In this document: piece by piece, positions 16,547 through 24,363 of the stretch
Numbering within the stretch: position 1 is the first letter of the stretch
Layout: each line of letters begins with the position of its first letter
NCBI RefSeq assembly: GCF_029203285.1
Contig: NZ_CP115669.1
Coordinates: 5,828,001-5,892,000, forward strand
DNA from: Pseudomonas sp. PSE14
GTDB lineage: Bacteria > Pseudomonadota > Gammaproteobacteria > Pseudomonadales > Pseudomonadaceae
DNA length: 64,000 nucleotides
Reading direction: 5' to 3'
Position numbers and translations under genes: made by a program
The notes under the pieces: generated by a model
The model's database searches: none
The model's input: only the letters and a program-made list of their open reading frames with translations
What the model was told of the DNA's origin: nothing

Positions 16547-17263
16547 TCACGGATTCTGCAGAAACACCACATACCCCCTGAACCACGGGCTCTGCGCCAG
16601 GTAATCCGGCGCCTGCCATTCCCCGTACTGCGCCAGCCCGATGCGGAACGGCAACTGCAACCGGGCCACGCGCGGCAGGTATGCCGCGTAGTTGGGAATG
16701 GTGTGCCGCCCCTGGTAGGTCTGCACCACCACCTCGTCCACCACGCCGGCCAGGCGGTTGATGGTCTCGGGCGCGCCGTTGCTGCCCCAGTCCATCAACC
16801 CGGTGATGCTCAACCGGCAGTCGGGCGGCAGGCGCTTGCGCAGGTCCTGGAGGAAGTCGACGTACTCGCCCAGGTAGCGGGTGCGCGCGTCGAAGTCGAT
16901 CTGCACCCCCACCACCGGATTGCCGGCGGCACGCCAGCGGCGCAGTTGGGCCAGCAGGGTGCGGTAGATATCCTCGTGCCAGCGCAGGGTGTGGGCGCGG
17001 TAGACCACCCAGACCTCGCCCCGGGTCAGGCGCGGAATGGCGATGCCCTGGGCGATCAGCCGGGCGTTGCCATCCTTGTAGCGCGGCGCGCTGACCTGGC
17101 CCTGCAGCACGTAGAGGGTACGCGCCCGGGCCAGCACCGGCTGCGCAGCGACGCCGCTCCACAGCCAGAAGGCGTCGTGGTCGGCCGCGTCCACCTCGCC
17201 CGCGGCAGCGCCGGCGCTGCCCAGCAACAGCAGCGCCAGGGCAACCGCGACGGTCCGCAGCAT
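16547..17263 (-). CDS. DUF3142 domain-containing secreted protein
   Basis: A 238-residue predicted periplasmic or outer-membrane protein. A signal peptide (MLRTVAVALALLLLGSAGAAAG) precedes a single DUF3142 domain with G-V-Q-I-D-F-D-A, the end of a barrel-type strand with conserved acidic residues, and L-S-I-T-G-L-M-D-W. The domain looks like a glycosidase-like TIM barrel, but no activity is established for it. The start codon follows the stop of the upstream large protein by 4 bases, so the two are cotranscribed and probably work together. Confidence 0.87.
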   Translation of the reverse strand: MLRTVAVALALLLLGSAGAAAGEVDAADHDAFWLWSGVAAQPVLARARTLYVLQGQVSAPRYKDGNARLIAQGIAIPRLTRGEVWVVYRAHTLRWHEDIYRTLLAQLRRWRAAGNPVVGVQIDFDARTRYLGEYVDFLQDLRKRLPPDCRLSITGLMDWGSNGAPETINRLAGVVDEVVVQTYQGRHTIPNYAAYLPRVARLQLPFRIGLAQYGEWQAPDYLAQSPWFRGYVVFLQNP

Positions 17264-17267
17264 CGGT

Positions 17268-19445
17268 TTACCAGTAGTACTTCAGCGCCTTCGCCCAGGG
17301 CGTGGCGGCGTACTGGCTCTTCAGCGCGCGGAACCACTGCTTGCGCTGGGACGGGGCGATGTCCTGGCTGCCGCAGCCGTTGAAGCCACTGGGCGCATAG
17401 CAGTTGATCGCGCGGAACAGCGCATAGGCGCGGTCGTCTTCCGGCGCCTGCTTGTCGGCGATGATCTTCAGGTAACCGTCCATGCGCGAATAGGCGGTGC
17501 CGGGGAACAGCGAATCGCTGCCACCCAACTCACGCTCGCCCGGCGGGTTGTCCAGCGGGAAGCCGTCGAGGTTGTTGCGCAGGATGAACTCGCCCAGGCA
17601 GTTCAGCGCCTTCGGCGGCTGCGGGCTCTGCTGCAGGTCGCGGGCCACGTCGACGATGGCCGGGCACTCGTAGCCGCTGTCGTTCTTGCCGCCCGGCCAC
17701 TGGAACAGCGTCAGCGGCATGCTGCCGTAGAGGTAACCGATGCTGGCGCCCAGCGGCTTGTTGGTCGGCTCGGCGGGCAGCAGCGCGAGGTCGTCGATAA
17801 AGGCCTGGTACTGGCCGTGCAGCAGATCCTTGTAGAGCAGGGCGAACAACGCGGTGTCGCGCTCCTCGACCGAGGTCGAGGTGGAGCGCGCCTGCTGGCG
17901 CAGCAGATCGGGGCCGGCGACGTGGCGCAGGAGAATCTCGCGGATGATCGGCGTCTGCACCGGCGAGCCCTCGGCGAAGACCTTCACCAGGCGGTCGCTG
18001 CGCTCGTAGTTGAAGGCCAGGGCCAGTTCCAGCTGGTCGCGCTGCAGCGGTTGCCTGGCCAGGGGCAGCAGGCGCAACCACAGCTTCTCGGCGCTCAGCC
18101 AGTCGTTGCCGGCCTCCAGGGCGAAACCACGCAGCGCCTGCTGGCTGAAGGCGAGGTAGTCGAGCTTCTCGGGAATCTCCTCGGGCAGGCTCTTCAACGC
18201 CTCGGCCGGCTTTTCTTCCACATACAGCTGGTAGGCCGCAGACAGGTAGTCATGCAGGCCAGGCTGCTTGGCGAACAGTTCCTTCTGCCCCGCCAGACCT
18301 GCACTGTCCAGGGCACGCGGCTCGTTCGGCTCGTGATGACGCATCTGCATCAGGTCGAGCACGGCCAGCAGGCGCGGGTCGCGGACGTCCGCCGGGTGGG
18401 CGGTGACCAGCAGCTTGTTGTCGACTTCCTGGATCAGCGGGCCCAGGTCGGCGTCGTGACGGGCGAACAGCTCGGCGTATTCCCCAGCCAGGCGGCCCTC
18501 GTCGCTCATCAGCCAATAGACGCGGCGCAGCAGCCCCTTGGCCGAGTCGGCGTACTGGCCCTGTGGATAACGCTTGAGGTAGTCGCCCAGGCTCGCCTCG
18601 GCGCCCTTCAGGACGTTCTTGTCGACCTTGCGCAGGTCGGGGTAGCCCATGTCGTCGAAGGCGTTCTGCTGGGCCTCGTTGAGCTGGCTGCGGGCGATCA
18701 TGTAGCGGGCGGTTTCCTGCAGCCAGGGCAGGTCGCTGTCCTGCAGGGCGCGGAAGGCCTTGAGCGCCTCGCCGAAGCGGCCGCTGTAGAACTCCGCCGC
18801 GCCCTTGAGGTAGCTGGCGAACGCCTTGCCCGGCGCGGATTGCAGGTCGCCGGGGAGGATGACGGTGAGCTGGGTGTCATCCCACTGGCAGGCGCCGAGC
18901 AGGGTCAGGCGGCCGCGCGCCAGGCTCTGCCGCTCTTCGGCCGACAGCCCTTCCACCAGCAGCAGTTGGCTGAGGAAGTCCTGGGCGGTAGCGGCGTTGT
19001 TGCTGCGGCAGCGGCTGCCTTCGCCGCTGGCGAAGCTGTCGGCGGATTGCGCCAGGCTGTCCGCCGGCAGGCCGATGCGCGCCACCAGGTCGGCCAGCGG
19101 CGCGCTCGCCTGGGTGCCGCTCGCCGGGCCGTCGGCATCGGTGGACTGCCCATCGTCGAGCAGGCGCGCCATCGGGAACGGCACCTTGCCGTAGCCCAGC
19201 TGCTGCTCGTCGTCCGACAGCGGCCGGTCCGGGAGATTCGCCTGGCCGGCGTCGGCCAGCAGCAGCTGCAGGTTGATCCGGCTGTCGTTGCCGGGGCTCA
19301 GGAACGGCAGGCTGTTGCACACGTCCAGCGTGTCGCGCTTGAGGTTCCAGCTCGGGTAGCAGGAATCGTCGCTGCTCGCGCGCGCTTCCTGCACGCCGAG
19401 GCAGCCAATGGTCAGGGCCAGTAGGGTGAGTCCGTGCAGACGCAT
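17268..19445 (-). CDS. Large secreted tetratricopeptide-like protein, function unknown
   Basis: A 725-residue protein with a Sec signal peptide (cleavage probably after QEARA, residue 23). It is mainly helical, with TPR-like elements (for example [15 protein letters not shown] near residues 216-230 and [12 protein letters not shown] near 298). The latter resembles the repeats in outer-membrane assembly proteins such as BamD. Several paired cysteines in the first and last quarters suggest disulfides in the periplasm. It is the first gene of a two-gene unit with the DUF3142 protein. I recall a homologue adjacent to the U32 gene in P. aeruginosa; no activity is known to me. Confidence 0.83.
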   Translation of the reverse strand: MRLHGLTLLALTIGCLGVQEARASSDDSCYPSWNLKRDTLDVCNSLPFLSPGNDSRINLQLLLADAGQANLPDRPLSDDEQQLGYGKVPFPMARLLDDGQSTDADGPASGTQASAPLADLVARIGLPADSLAQSADSFASGEGSRCRSNNAATAQDFLSQLLLVEGLSAEERQSLARGRLTLLGACQWDDTQLTVILPGDLQSAPGKAFASYLKGAAEFYSGRFGEALKAFRALQDSDLPWLQETARYMIARSQLNEAQQNAFDDMGYPDLRKVDKNVLKGAEASLGDYLKRYPQGQYADSAKGLLRRVYWLMSDEGRLAGEYAELFARHDADLGPLIQEVDNKLLVTAHPADVRDPRLLAVLDLMQMRHHEPNEPRALDSAGLAGQKELFAKQPGLHDYLSAAYQLYVEEKPAEALKSLPEEIPEKLDYLAFSQQALRGFALEAGNDWLSAEKLWLRLLPLARQPLQRDQLELALAFNYERSDRLVKVFAEGSPVQTPIIREILLRHVAGPDLLRQQARSTSTSVEERDTALFALLYKDLLHGQYQAFIDDLALLPAEPTNKPLGASIGYLYGSMPLTLFQWPGGKNDSGYECPAIVDVARDLQQSPQPPKALNCLGEFILRNNLDGFPLDNPPGERELGGSDSLFPGTAYSRMDGYLKIIADKQAPEDDRAYALFRAINCYAPSGFNGCGSQDIAPSQRKQWFRALKSQYAATPWAKALKYYW

Positions 19446-19692
19446 GGAGGGTCCTTGTCCGTTGAGGCCCGCACGCCGGGCGCGGGAGGTTGGTTCAGGG
19501 GAAGAATCTTACCTCGCCGTCCCCACACTTGCCCGTTTCTATCGTCGCCGGACTGTAACGGCCAGCAACCGCCTGTCAGAGCCTGCGACACGTTGTCCAA
19601 CTGTGGGCTTGTTTGCTCCGGCGCAAAGAAGATTCCAGCCCAAGGGGTATCTCTGTGCTCGACGACAGTTCGTCCATTACGGAGAAGTACTC

Positions 19693-20844
19693 ATGCATGA
19701 TCAGGAAGAGATGTCCCTTTCCCGGCGCAGCCTGCTGGCCGGCGCGGTGGTGCTCGGCGTCACCGGCTCGATGCTCGGCAGCGCGCGCGCCTTCGCCAAG
19801 GGCGAGCCCGCGCCGAAGAACATGGGGCCGGCGCCTGACCTGTCCAAGCTGGAACACGTCCAGGTCGAACTGGTCGCCCCGCCCTTCGTCCACACCCACG
19901 AACAACGCACCACGGGCAAGCAACGCGTGGTCCAGTTCCGCATGGTGATCGAGGAGAAGAAGCTGGTCATCGACGACGATGGCACCGAAATCCACGCCAT
20001 GACCTTCAACGGCTCGGTGCCCGGACCACTGATGGTGGTGCACCAGGACGACTACGTCGAACTCACCCTGGTCAACCCGGCCAGCAACACCCTGACCCAC
20101 AACATCGACTTCCACGCCTCCACCGGCGCCCTGGGCGGCGGCGCGCTGACCATCATTCAGCCCGGCGAAGAGGTGAAACTGCGCTTCAAGGCCACCCGCC
20201 CCGGCGTGTTCGTCTACCACTGCGCGCCGGGCGGGGCGATGATCCCCTGGCACGTGGTCTCGGGCATGAACGGCGCGCTCATGGTGCTGCCGCGCGATGG
20301 TCTGAAGGACCGCGACGGCCGGCCGCTGAAGTACGACAAGGTGTTCTACATCGGCGAGCAGGACTTCTACGTCCCGCGGGACAAGGACGGCAACTTCAAG
20401 CGCTACGCCAAGCCCATGGACGGCTACAACGACATGCAGGAAGTCATGAAGGGGCTGGTCCCCAGCCACATCGTGTTCAACGGCAAGGTCGGCGCCCTGA
20501 CCGGCAAGAACGCGCTGACCGCCAACGTCGGCGAGACCGTGCTGCTGGTCCATTCCCAGGCCAACCGCGATACCCGCCCACACCTGATCGGCGGCCACGG
20601 CGACCATGTCTGGGCCACCGGCAAGTTCAACAACCCGCCGGAGCAGGACCTGGAAACCTGGCTGATCCCCGGCGGCGCGGCCGGCGCATCGCTCTACACC
20701 TTCCTGCAGCCAGGGCTGTACACCTACCTCAACCACAACCTGATCGAGGCCGTCCTGCTGGGCGCCGCCGCCCACATCCAGGTCGAAGGCAAGTGGAACT
20801 CCGACCTGATGTCCCAGATCGAGCCGCCGACGCCGATCAAGTAA
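19693..20844 (+). CDS. nirK: Copper-containing nitrite reductase NirK
   Basis: A 383-residue periplasmic enzyme that reduces nitrite to nitric oxide with one electron. A twin-arginine signal ([10 protein letters not shown], residues 8-17) exports it folded. Two cupredoxin domains follow. Type 1 copper ligands are H136, C177, H187 and M192 ([27 protein letters not shown]); type 2 ligands are H141, H176 and H348 (NHNLIEA). Catalytic Asp (D139) and His (in [11 protein letters not shown]) are present. All ligands are intact. The ATG at 19693 has GGAG 8 bases upstream; the longer upstream frame is not coding. The 247 bases before it contain no recognisable ANR/DNR box. nirV follows after 61 bases. 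Confidence 0.97.
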   Translation: MHDQEEMSLSRRSLLAGAVVLGVTGSMLGSARAFAKGEPAPKNMGPAPDLSKLEHVQVELVAPPFVHTHEQRTTGKQRVVQFRMVIEEKKLVIDDDGTEIHAMTFNGSVPGPLMVVHQDDYVELTLVNPASNTLTHNIDFHASTGALGGGALTIIQPGEEVKLRFKATRPGVFVYHCAPGGAMIPWHVVSGMNGALMVLPRDGLKDRDGRPLKYDKVFYIGEQDFYVPRDKDGNFKRYAKPMDGYNDMQEVMKGLVPSHIVFNGKVGALTGKNALTANVGETVLLVHSQANRDTRPHLIGGHGDHVWATGKFNNPPEQDLETWLIPGGAAGASLYTFLQPGLYTYLNHNLIEAVLLGAAAHIQVEGKWNSDLMSQIEPPTPIK

Positions 20845-20905
20845 GGCCCACGGCCGGCTCCCCGGAGCCGGCCATTTCCCGGTCTCTTCCCGGACATCGC
20901 AGCCC

Positions 20906-21718
20906 ATGCGCAAGACAACCCTGATCGGTGTGCCCGTCGCGCTCCTGGTCGGCGCTGCCGCCCTGCTGCCACGGCCGCAGTACGACCCGACGCTGGCGCC
21001 GGAAACCGTGACGCTGGCGCCGCGTGAGTTCAGCTTCCGCCCCGCCGGCGACTACTGGCAGGAAAAACGGGCGGTGGACGCGCCGTCGCGGCGTGAACAT
21101 CTCGCCCCCCGCTTCGAAGTCATGAAATTCCAGGTCAGCCAGGGTGAGTACGCTCGCTGCGTAGCCGACGGCGACTGCCTGGCACTCGACACCCGCTCAC
21201 CGAGCCCGGACCTGCCGCTCACCGGCGCCAGCCTGCTGGACGCGCAGCTCTATGCCGACTGGCTGTCCCGGCGCACCGGGCAACGCTGGCGCCTGCCCAC
21301 CGACCAGGAGTGGGCCTTCTTCGCCGGCTCGCGCTGGGCCGATGACGCCCTGCGCATCGAGGACGACGACGGCAGCAACCCGGCCCGGCGCTGGCTGGCC
21401 CGCTACCGTTTCGAGGCCGAGACCCGCACCAGCGCCTCGGCATCGCCGCAGACCCGCGGCAGCCACGGCCTGAACGAGTTCGGCGTGGCAGACCTGGGCG
21501 GCAACGTCTGGGAATGGACGCAAAGCTGCCACCAACGGGTGAGCCTCGACGCCCAGGGCCGCCAGACCGATCGTGCGCAGTACTGCTCGATCCGCATCGC
21601 CGAGGGCCGCCACCGCGCCGCCATCAATGATTTCGTCCGCGACGCCCGCGGCGGCGGCTGCAGCGCCGGGCAGCCGCCGGACAACCTGGGCTTCCGCCTG
21701 GTCAGGGACATCCCTTGA
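20906..21718 (+). CDS. nirV: NirV (formylglycine-generating-enzyme-like protein)
   Basis: A 270-residue protein of the FGE-sulfatase/SUMF1 fold. An N-terminal signal or anchor (TLIGVPVALLVGAAALL) precedes the domain with F-E-V-M-K-F-Q-V-S-Q-G-E-Y, W-R-L-P-T-D-Q-E-W, D-L-G-G-N-V-W-E-W-T and a C-terminal R-D-A-R-G-G-G-C...L-G-F-R-L-V. NirV proteins are linked almost always to nirK; their exact role in NirK maturation or function is not known. The gene stops 65 bases before the Crp/Fnr regulator and probably shares the nirK transcript. Confidence 0.92.
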   Translation: MRKTTLIGVPVALLVGAAALLPRPQYDPTLAPETVTLAPREFSFRPAGDYWQEKRAVDAPSRREHLAPRFEVMKFQVSQGEYARCVADGDCLALDTRSPSPDLPLTGASLLDAQLYADWLSRRTGQRWRLPTDQEWAFFAGSRWADDALRIEDDDGSNPARRWLARYRFEAETRTSASASPQTRGSHGLNEFGVADLGGNVWEWTQSCHQRVSLDAQGRQTDRAQYCSIRIAEGRHRAAINDFVRDARGGGCSAGQPPDNLGFRLVRDIP

Positions 21719-21783
21719 TTCCCCTCAAGTCCCGCGACCCGCCATCGCAAGTATGCTGCGGCGGGACCCAGGGAATCGTAGCC

Positions 21784-22509
21784 GTGACCACCCATCTCTC
21801 CGTCAACCGCGCCTGGCTGGCCAACCTGCCGCCCTTCGCCAACAGCAGCCGCGAAGAACAGGACGACATCCTGCGCGAAGCCAGCGTGCTGCGTCTGCGC
21901 AGCGGCGCCACCGTGTTCGAGCAGGGCGCGCCGGCGCAAGCCTTCTACCTGCTGGTCCATGGCCGCCTGAAGGCGACCCAGCTCACCGGCGACGGCCAGC
22001 GCGTGCTGGTGCGCATGGTCAATCCGGGCGATCTGTTCGGTTTCGCCCGCGCCCTCGGCCGGCCGGACTACCCCGCCACCGCCTGCGCAACCCTGGACAG
22101 CCTGGCGCTGGCCTGGCCGACCAGCCAATGGGAACCCCTGCTGGCGCGCCACCCCGGCTTCGCCCTGAACACCGTGCAGGCCATCGGTGAGCGCCTGCAG
22201 GAGGCCCACGTGCGCTTCTGCGAACTGGCCACCGAGGAAGTCGAACGGCGCGTCGCCCACGCCGTGCTGCGGCTGATCCAGCACTCCGGTTTTCCGGAGG
22301 CGGACGGCATCCGCATCGATTTCCCGGTCACCCGCCAGGATATTGCCGAGATGACCGGCACCACCCTGCACACCGTCTCGCGCATCCTCAGCGCCTGGGA
22401 GGACCGCGGCCTGGTTCGCGGCGGACGGCAGAAACTGCTGGTATGCGCCCCGCAGCAGCTGATGCAGATCGCCGGCGACGAGCGGGAACCCGCGCGCGAA
22501 GGCGCTTGA
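21784..22509 (+). CDS. Crp/Fnr-family regulator (DnrE/NnrR-like)
   Basis: A 241-residue Crp/Fnr-type regulator. The N-terminal cyclic-nucleotide-binding fold (about residues 20-130) contains G-A-T-V-F-E-Q-G-A-P-A-Q-A-F-Y and G-D-L-F-G-F-A-R-A. The C-terminal HTH (183-212) reads T-R-Q-D-I-A-E-M-T-G-T-T-L-H-T-V-S-R-I-L. It lacks the N-terminal cysteines that hold an Fe-S cluster in FNR/ANR, so it would not sense oxygen as they do. Its location between nirV and dnrN suggests an NO- or nitrite-related role. The GTG at 21784 was chosen for AGGGA upstream. It is only distantly like the Dnr encoded 0.9 kb downstream. Confidence 0.9.
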   Translation: MTTHLSVNRAWLANLPPFANSSREEQDDILREASVLRLRSGATVFEQGAPAQAFYLLVHGRLKATQLTGDGQRVLVRMVNPGDLFGFARALGRPDYPATACATLDSLALAWPTSQWEPLLARHPGFALNTVQAIGERLQEAHVRFCELATEEVERRVAHAVLRLIQHSGFPEADGIRIDFPVTRQDIAEMTGTTLHTVSRILSAWEDRGLVRGGRQKLLVCAPQQLMQIAGDEREPAREGA

Positions 22510-22519
22510 CTGCAATCAA
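22506..22519. promoter_or_regulatory. ANR/DNR-type box upstream of dnrN
   Basis: TTGAC-TGCA-ATCAA, one mismatch from the TTGAT-N4-ATCAA consensus. It overlaps the TGA stop of the upstream regulator (22507-22509) and lies 86 bases before the dnrN start, a normal distance for a class II FNR-type promoter. Confidence 0.82.
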
Positions 22520-22604
22520 GGAGCTCCGCGCGCGGCCCTCCCTAGACTGGCAACCACCATCACGACGACTGCGGCCGCCGTGCCCCACTGAACCGAGGCC
22601 CGCC

Positions 22605-23276
22605 ATGACCGACAACCTTACCGAACACACCCTGAGCGACCTGGCCTTCAGCCTGCCGGGCAGCACCGCGCTGTTCCACGACTACAAGCTCGACTTCTGC
22701 TGCGCCGGCCAGCGCAGCCTGGGCGAAGCGGCCAGCGAGCAGGGCCTCGACGCCCAGCGCATCGCCGCTGAGCTGCAGGCGCTGCCGCCCGCGAACGATC
22801 AGATCGACTGGCGATACAGCAGCAACGACCAGTTGATCGACCACATCCTGGAGCGCTACCACAAGGTCCACCGTGAGCAGTTGCCGGCGCTGATCCCGCT
22901 GGCCGAACGCGTCGAGAAAACCCATGCCGCGCATCCGCAGTGCCCGGCCGGCCTGACCGCGCACCTGAAGAAGATGCAGGAAGAACTGGAATGGCACATG
23001 TGCAAGGAAGAAAGCGTGCTGTTCCCCTGGCTGCGCCAGGGCATTCCGCTGACCCACGTGCAGGGGCCGATCGGCGTGATGCGCCATGAGCACGACGAAC
23101 ACTCGCAGTCCCTCGCCGTACTGGCCGACCTGACAGGGGACCTCACCGTGCCGGCGGACGGCTGCAACAGCTGGCGCCGGCTCTACAGCGGCCTGGAAGA
23201 GCTGCGCCGCGACCTGATGCAGCACATCCACCTGGAGAACAACCTGTTGTTCCTGGGCGCCAATCACCCGGCCTGA
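22605..23276 (+). CDS. dnrN: Iron-sulfur cluster repair di-iron protein (DnrN/YtfE/RIC)
   Basis: A 223-residue cytosolic RIC protein that repairs Fe-S clusters damaged by nitric oxide. The N-terminal ScdA_N domain has the family Cys pair D-F-C-C-A-G-Q-R (C32, C33). The C-terminal four-helix hemerythrin-like domain carries the di-iron His/Glu ligands, seen in L-I-D-H-I-L-E-R-Y-H-K-V-H, E-L-E-W-H-M-C-K-E-E, R-H-E-H-D-E-H and H-I-H-L-E-N-N-L-L-F. The ATG at 22605 has GAGG 6 bases upstream. The box at 22506-22519 places it under Dnr/Anr control, which fits its role in NO defence. Confidence 0.95.
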   Translation: MTDNLTEHTLSDLAFSLPGSTALFHDYKLDFCCAGQRSLGEAASEQGLDAQRIAAELQALPPANDQIDWRYSSNDQLIDHILERYHKVHREQLPALIPLAERVEKTHAAHPQCPAGLTAHLKKMQEELEWHMCKEESVLFPWLRQGIPLTHVQGPIGVMRHEHDEHSQSLAVLADLTGDLTVPADGCNSWRRLYSGLEELRRDLMQHIHLENNLLFLGANHPA

Positions 23277-23384
23277 GCGCCGGCCCTGGAGCCAGGAGGA
23301 CGACCAGTGACAGCTTGTCTCACCACGCTGCCAGGTGGCATCGCGCATACTGGCGGGATTGTCCCCGCCCAGGAGCGCTCCGCC

Positions 23385-24068
23385 ATGCTCGCGCATCGCG
23401 TCCACCACCAGATTCTGTGCGGCCACCATCTGTTCAACGTGCTCAACGAAGAACAGATGGAGCAGCTGCTCGCCACCAGCACGCTGCTCAACCTGGAGAA
23501 AGGCGACAAGCTGTTCCTCCAGGGCGAACCGGCCCACGCCTTCTATTTCGTGATTTCCGGCGCGGTGAAGATCTTCCGCCTGACCCCGGAGGGCCAGGAG
23601 AAGGTGCTGGAAGTCGTCGGCAGCCGGCAGACCTTCGCCGAGGCCATGATGCTGATGGACACGTCCAACTATGTGGCCTCGGCCCAGGCGCTGGAGCCCA
23701 CCCAGGTCTACCGCTTCGCCAACCGCACCTACATGGAGCTGCTGCACAGCAACCCGCAGCTGCCCTTCTCCCTGCTCGCCACCCTCTGCGTGCGCCTGCA
23801 CCGGCGGATCAACGAGATCGAGACGCTGTCGCTGAAGAACTCCACCCACCGCGTGGTGCGCTACCTGCTGACCCAGCTGAACCGCCAGGGCAGCGAGGAC
23901 CACCGCTTCGAACTGCCGATGGCCAAGCAACTGGTGGCCGGGCACCTGTCGATCCAGCCGGAAACCTTCTCCCGCGTGCTGCGGCGGCTGATCGACGAGA
24001 ACATCATCGACCTCAACGGCCGCACCGTGCAGGTGCTCGATGTCGCGCGCCTGGAACAGTTCGAGTAA
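23385..24068 (+). CDS. dnr: NO-responsive regulator Dnr (Crp/Fnr family)
   Basis: A 227-residue haem-dependent NO sensor that activates nir and nor promoters. It matches the P. aeruginosa DNR sequence closely as I recall it, with the shared stretches QGEPAHAFY and VKI-x-RLTPEGQEK, and FAEAMM-x-MDT-x-NYVA. The HTH is A-K-Q-L-V-A-G-H-L-S-I-Q-P-E-T-F-S-R-V-L-R-R-L, with E193 and R197 in the recognition helix that reads TTGAT half-sites. It has no Fe-S cluster cysteine set. The ATG at 23385 has AGGAG 9 bases upstream. dnrP follows 3 bases after the stop. Confidence 0.95.
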   Translation: MLAHRVHHQILCGHHLFNVLNEEQMEQLLATSTLLNLEKGDKLFLQGEPAHAFYFVISGAVKIFRLTPEGQEKVLEVVGSRQTFAEAMMLMDTSNYVASAQALEPTQVYRFANRTYMELLHSNPQLPFSLLATLCVRLHRRINEIETLSLKNSTHRVVRYLLTQLNRQGSEDHRFELPMAKQLVAGHLSIQPETFSRVLRRLIDENIIDLNGRTVQVLDVARLEQFE

Positions 24069-24071
24069 GCC

Positions 24072-24254
24072 ATGCGTCAGTGCCTGTACTGCCAGCACGA
24101 GAGCCCCGAGGGCCATGCGGATTGCCCGCAGTGCGGGATGCCGTTGCCGGTGGACCAGGAACGGGCGAAGCAGCGCCGGCTGCGGCGCTTCGCCTGGTAC
24201 TGCGCGTTTCTTACGGTGTTCTGTCTGGTGATGATGGTCTGGTTACCGCGCTGA
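24072..24254 (+). CDS. dnrP: DnrP-like small zinc-ribbon membrane protein
   Basis: A 60-residue protein with two Cys pairs, C-L-Y-C and C-P-Q-C, forming a small zinc ribbon in residues 4-22, followed by a basic stretch (ERAKQRRLRR) and one C-terminal transmembrane helix (WYCAFLTVFCLVMMVWL). The DnrP name is used for such proteins beside dnr in Pseudomonas; the function is not known. It starts 3 bases after the dnr stop and is surely cotranscribed. A REP pair follows. Confidence 0.8.
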   Translation: MRQCLYCQHESPEGHADCPQCGMPLPVDQERAKQRRLRRFAWYCAFLTVFCLVMMVWLPR

Positions 24255-24276
24255 GCCCCAAACCGGACTGCCCCTT

Positions 24277-24345
24277 GTAGGAGCGAGCTTGCTCGCGAAC
24301 AGGCCCCACCGCGGGATTTGGTTCGCGAGCAAGCTCGCTCCTACA
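24277..24345. repeat. REP pair between convergent dnrP and norD
   Basis: A standard head-to-head REP pair (24277-24300 and 24322-24345) between two converging transcripts. No U-tract terminator is visible nearby, so the REP hairpin may itself protect or end both mRNAs. Confidence 0.92.
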
Positions 24346-24363
24346 GGAATGCGTCGTCCGCCG

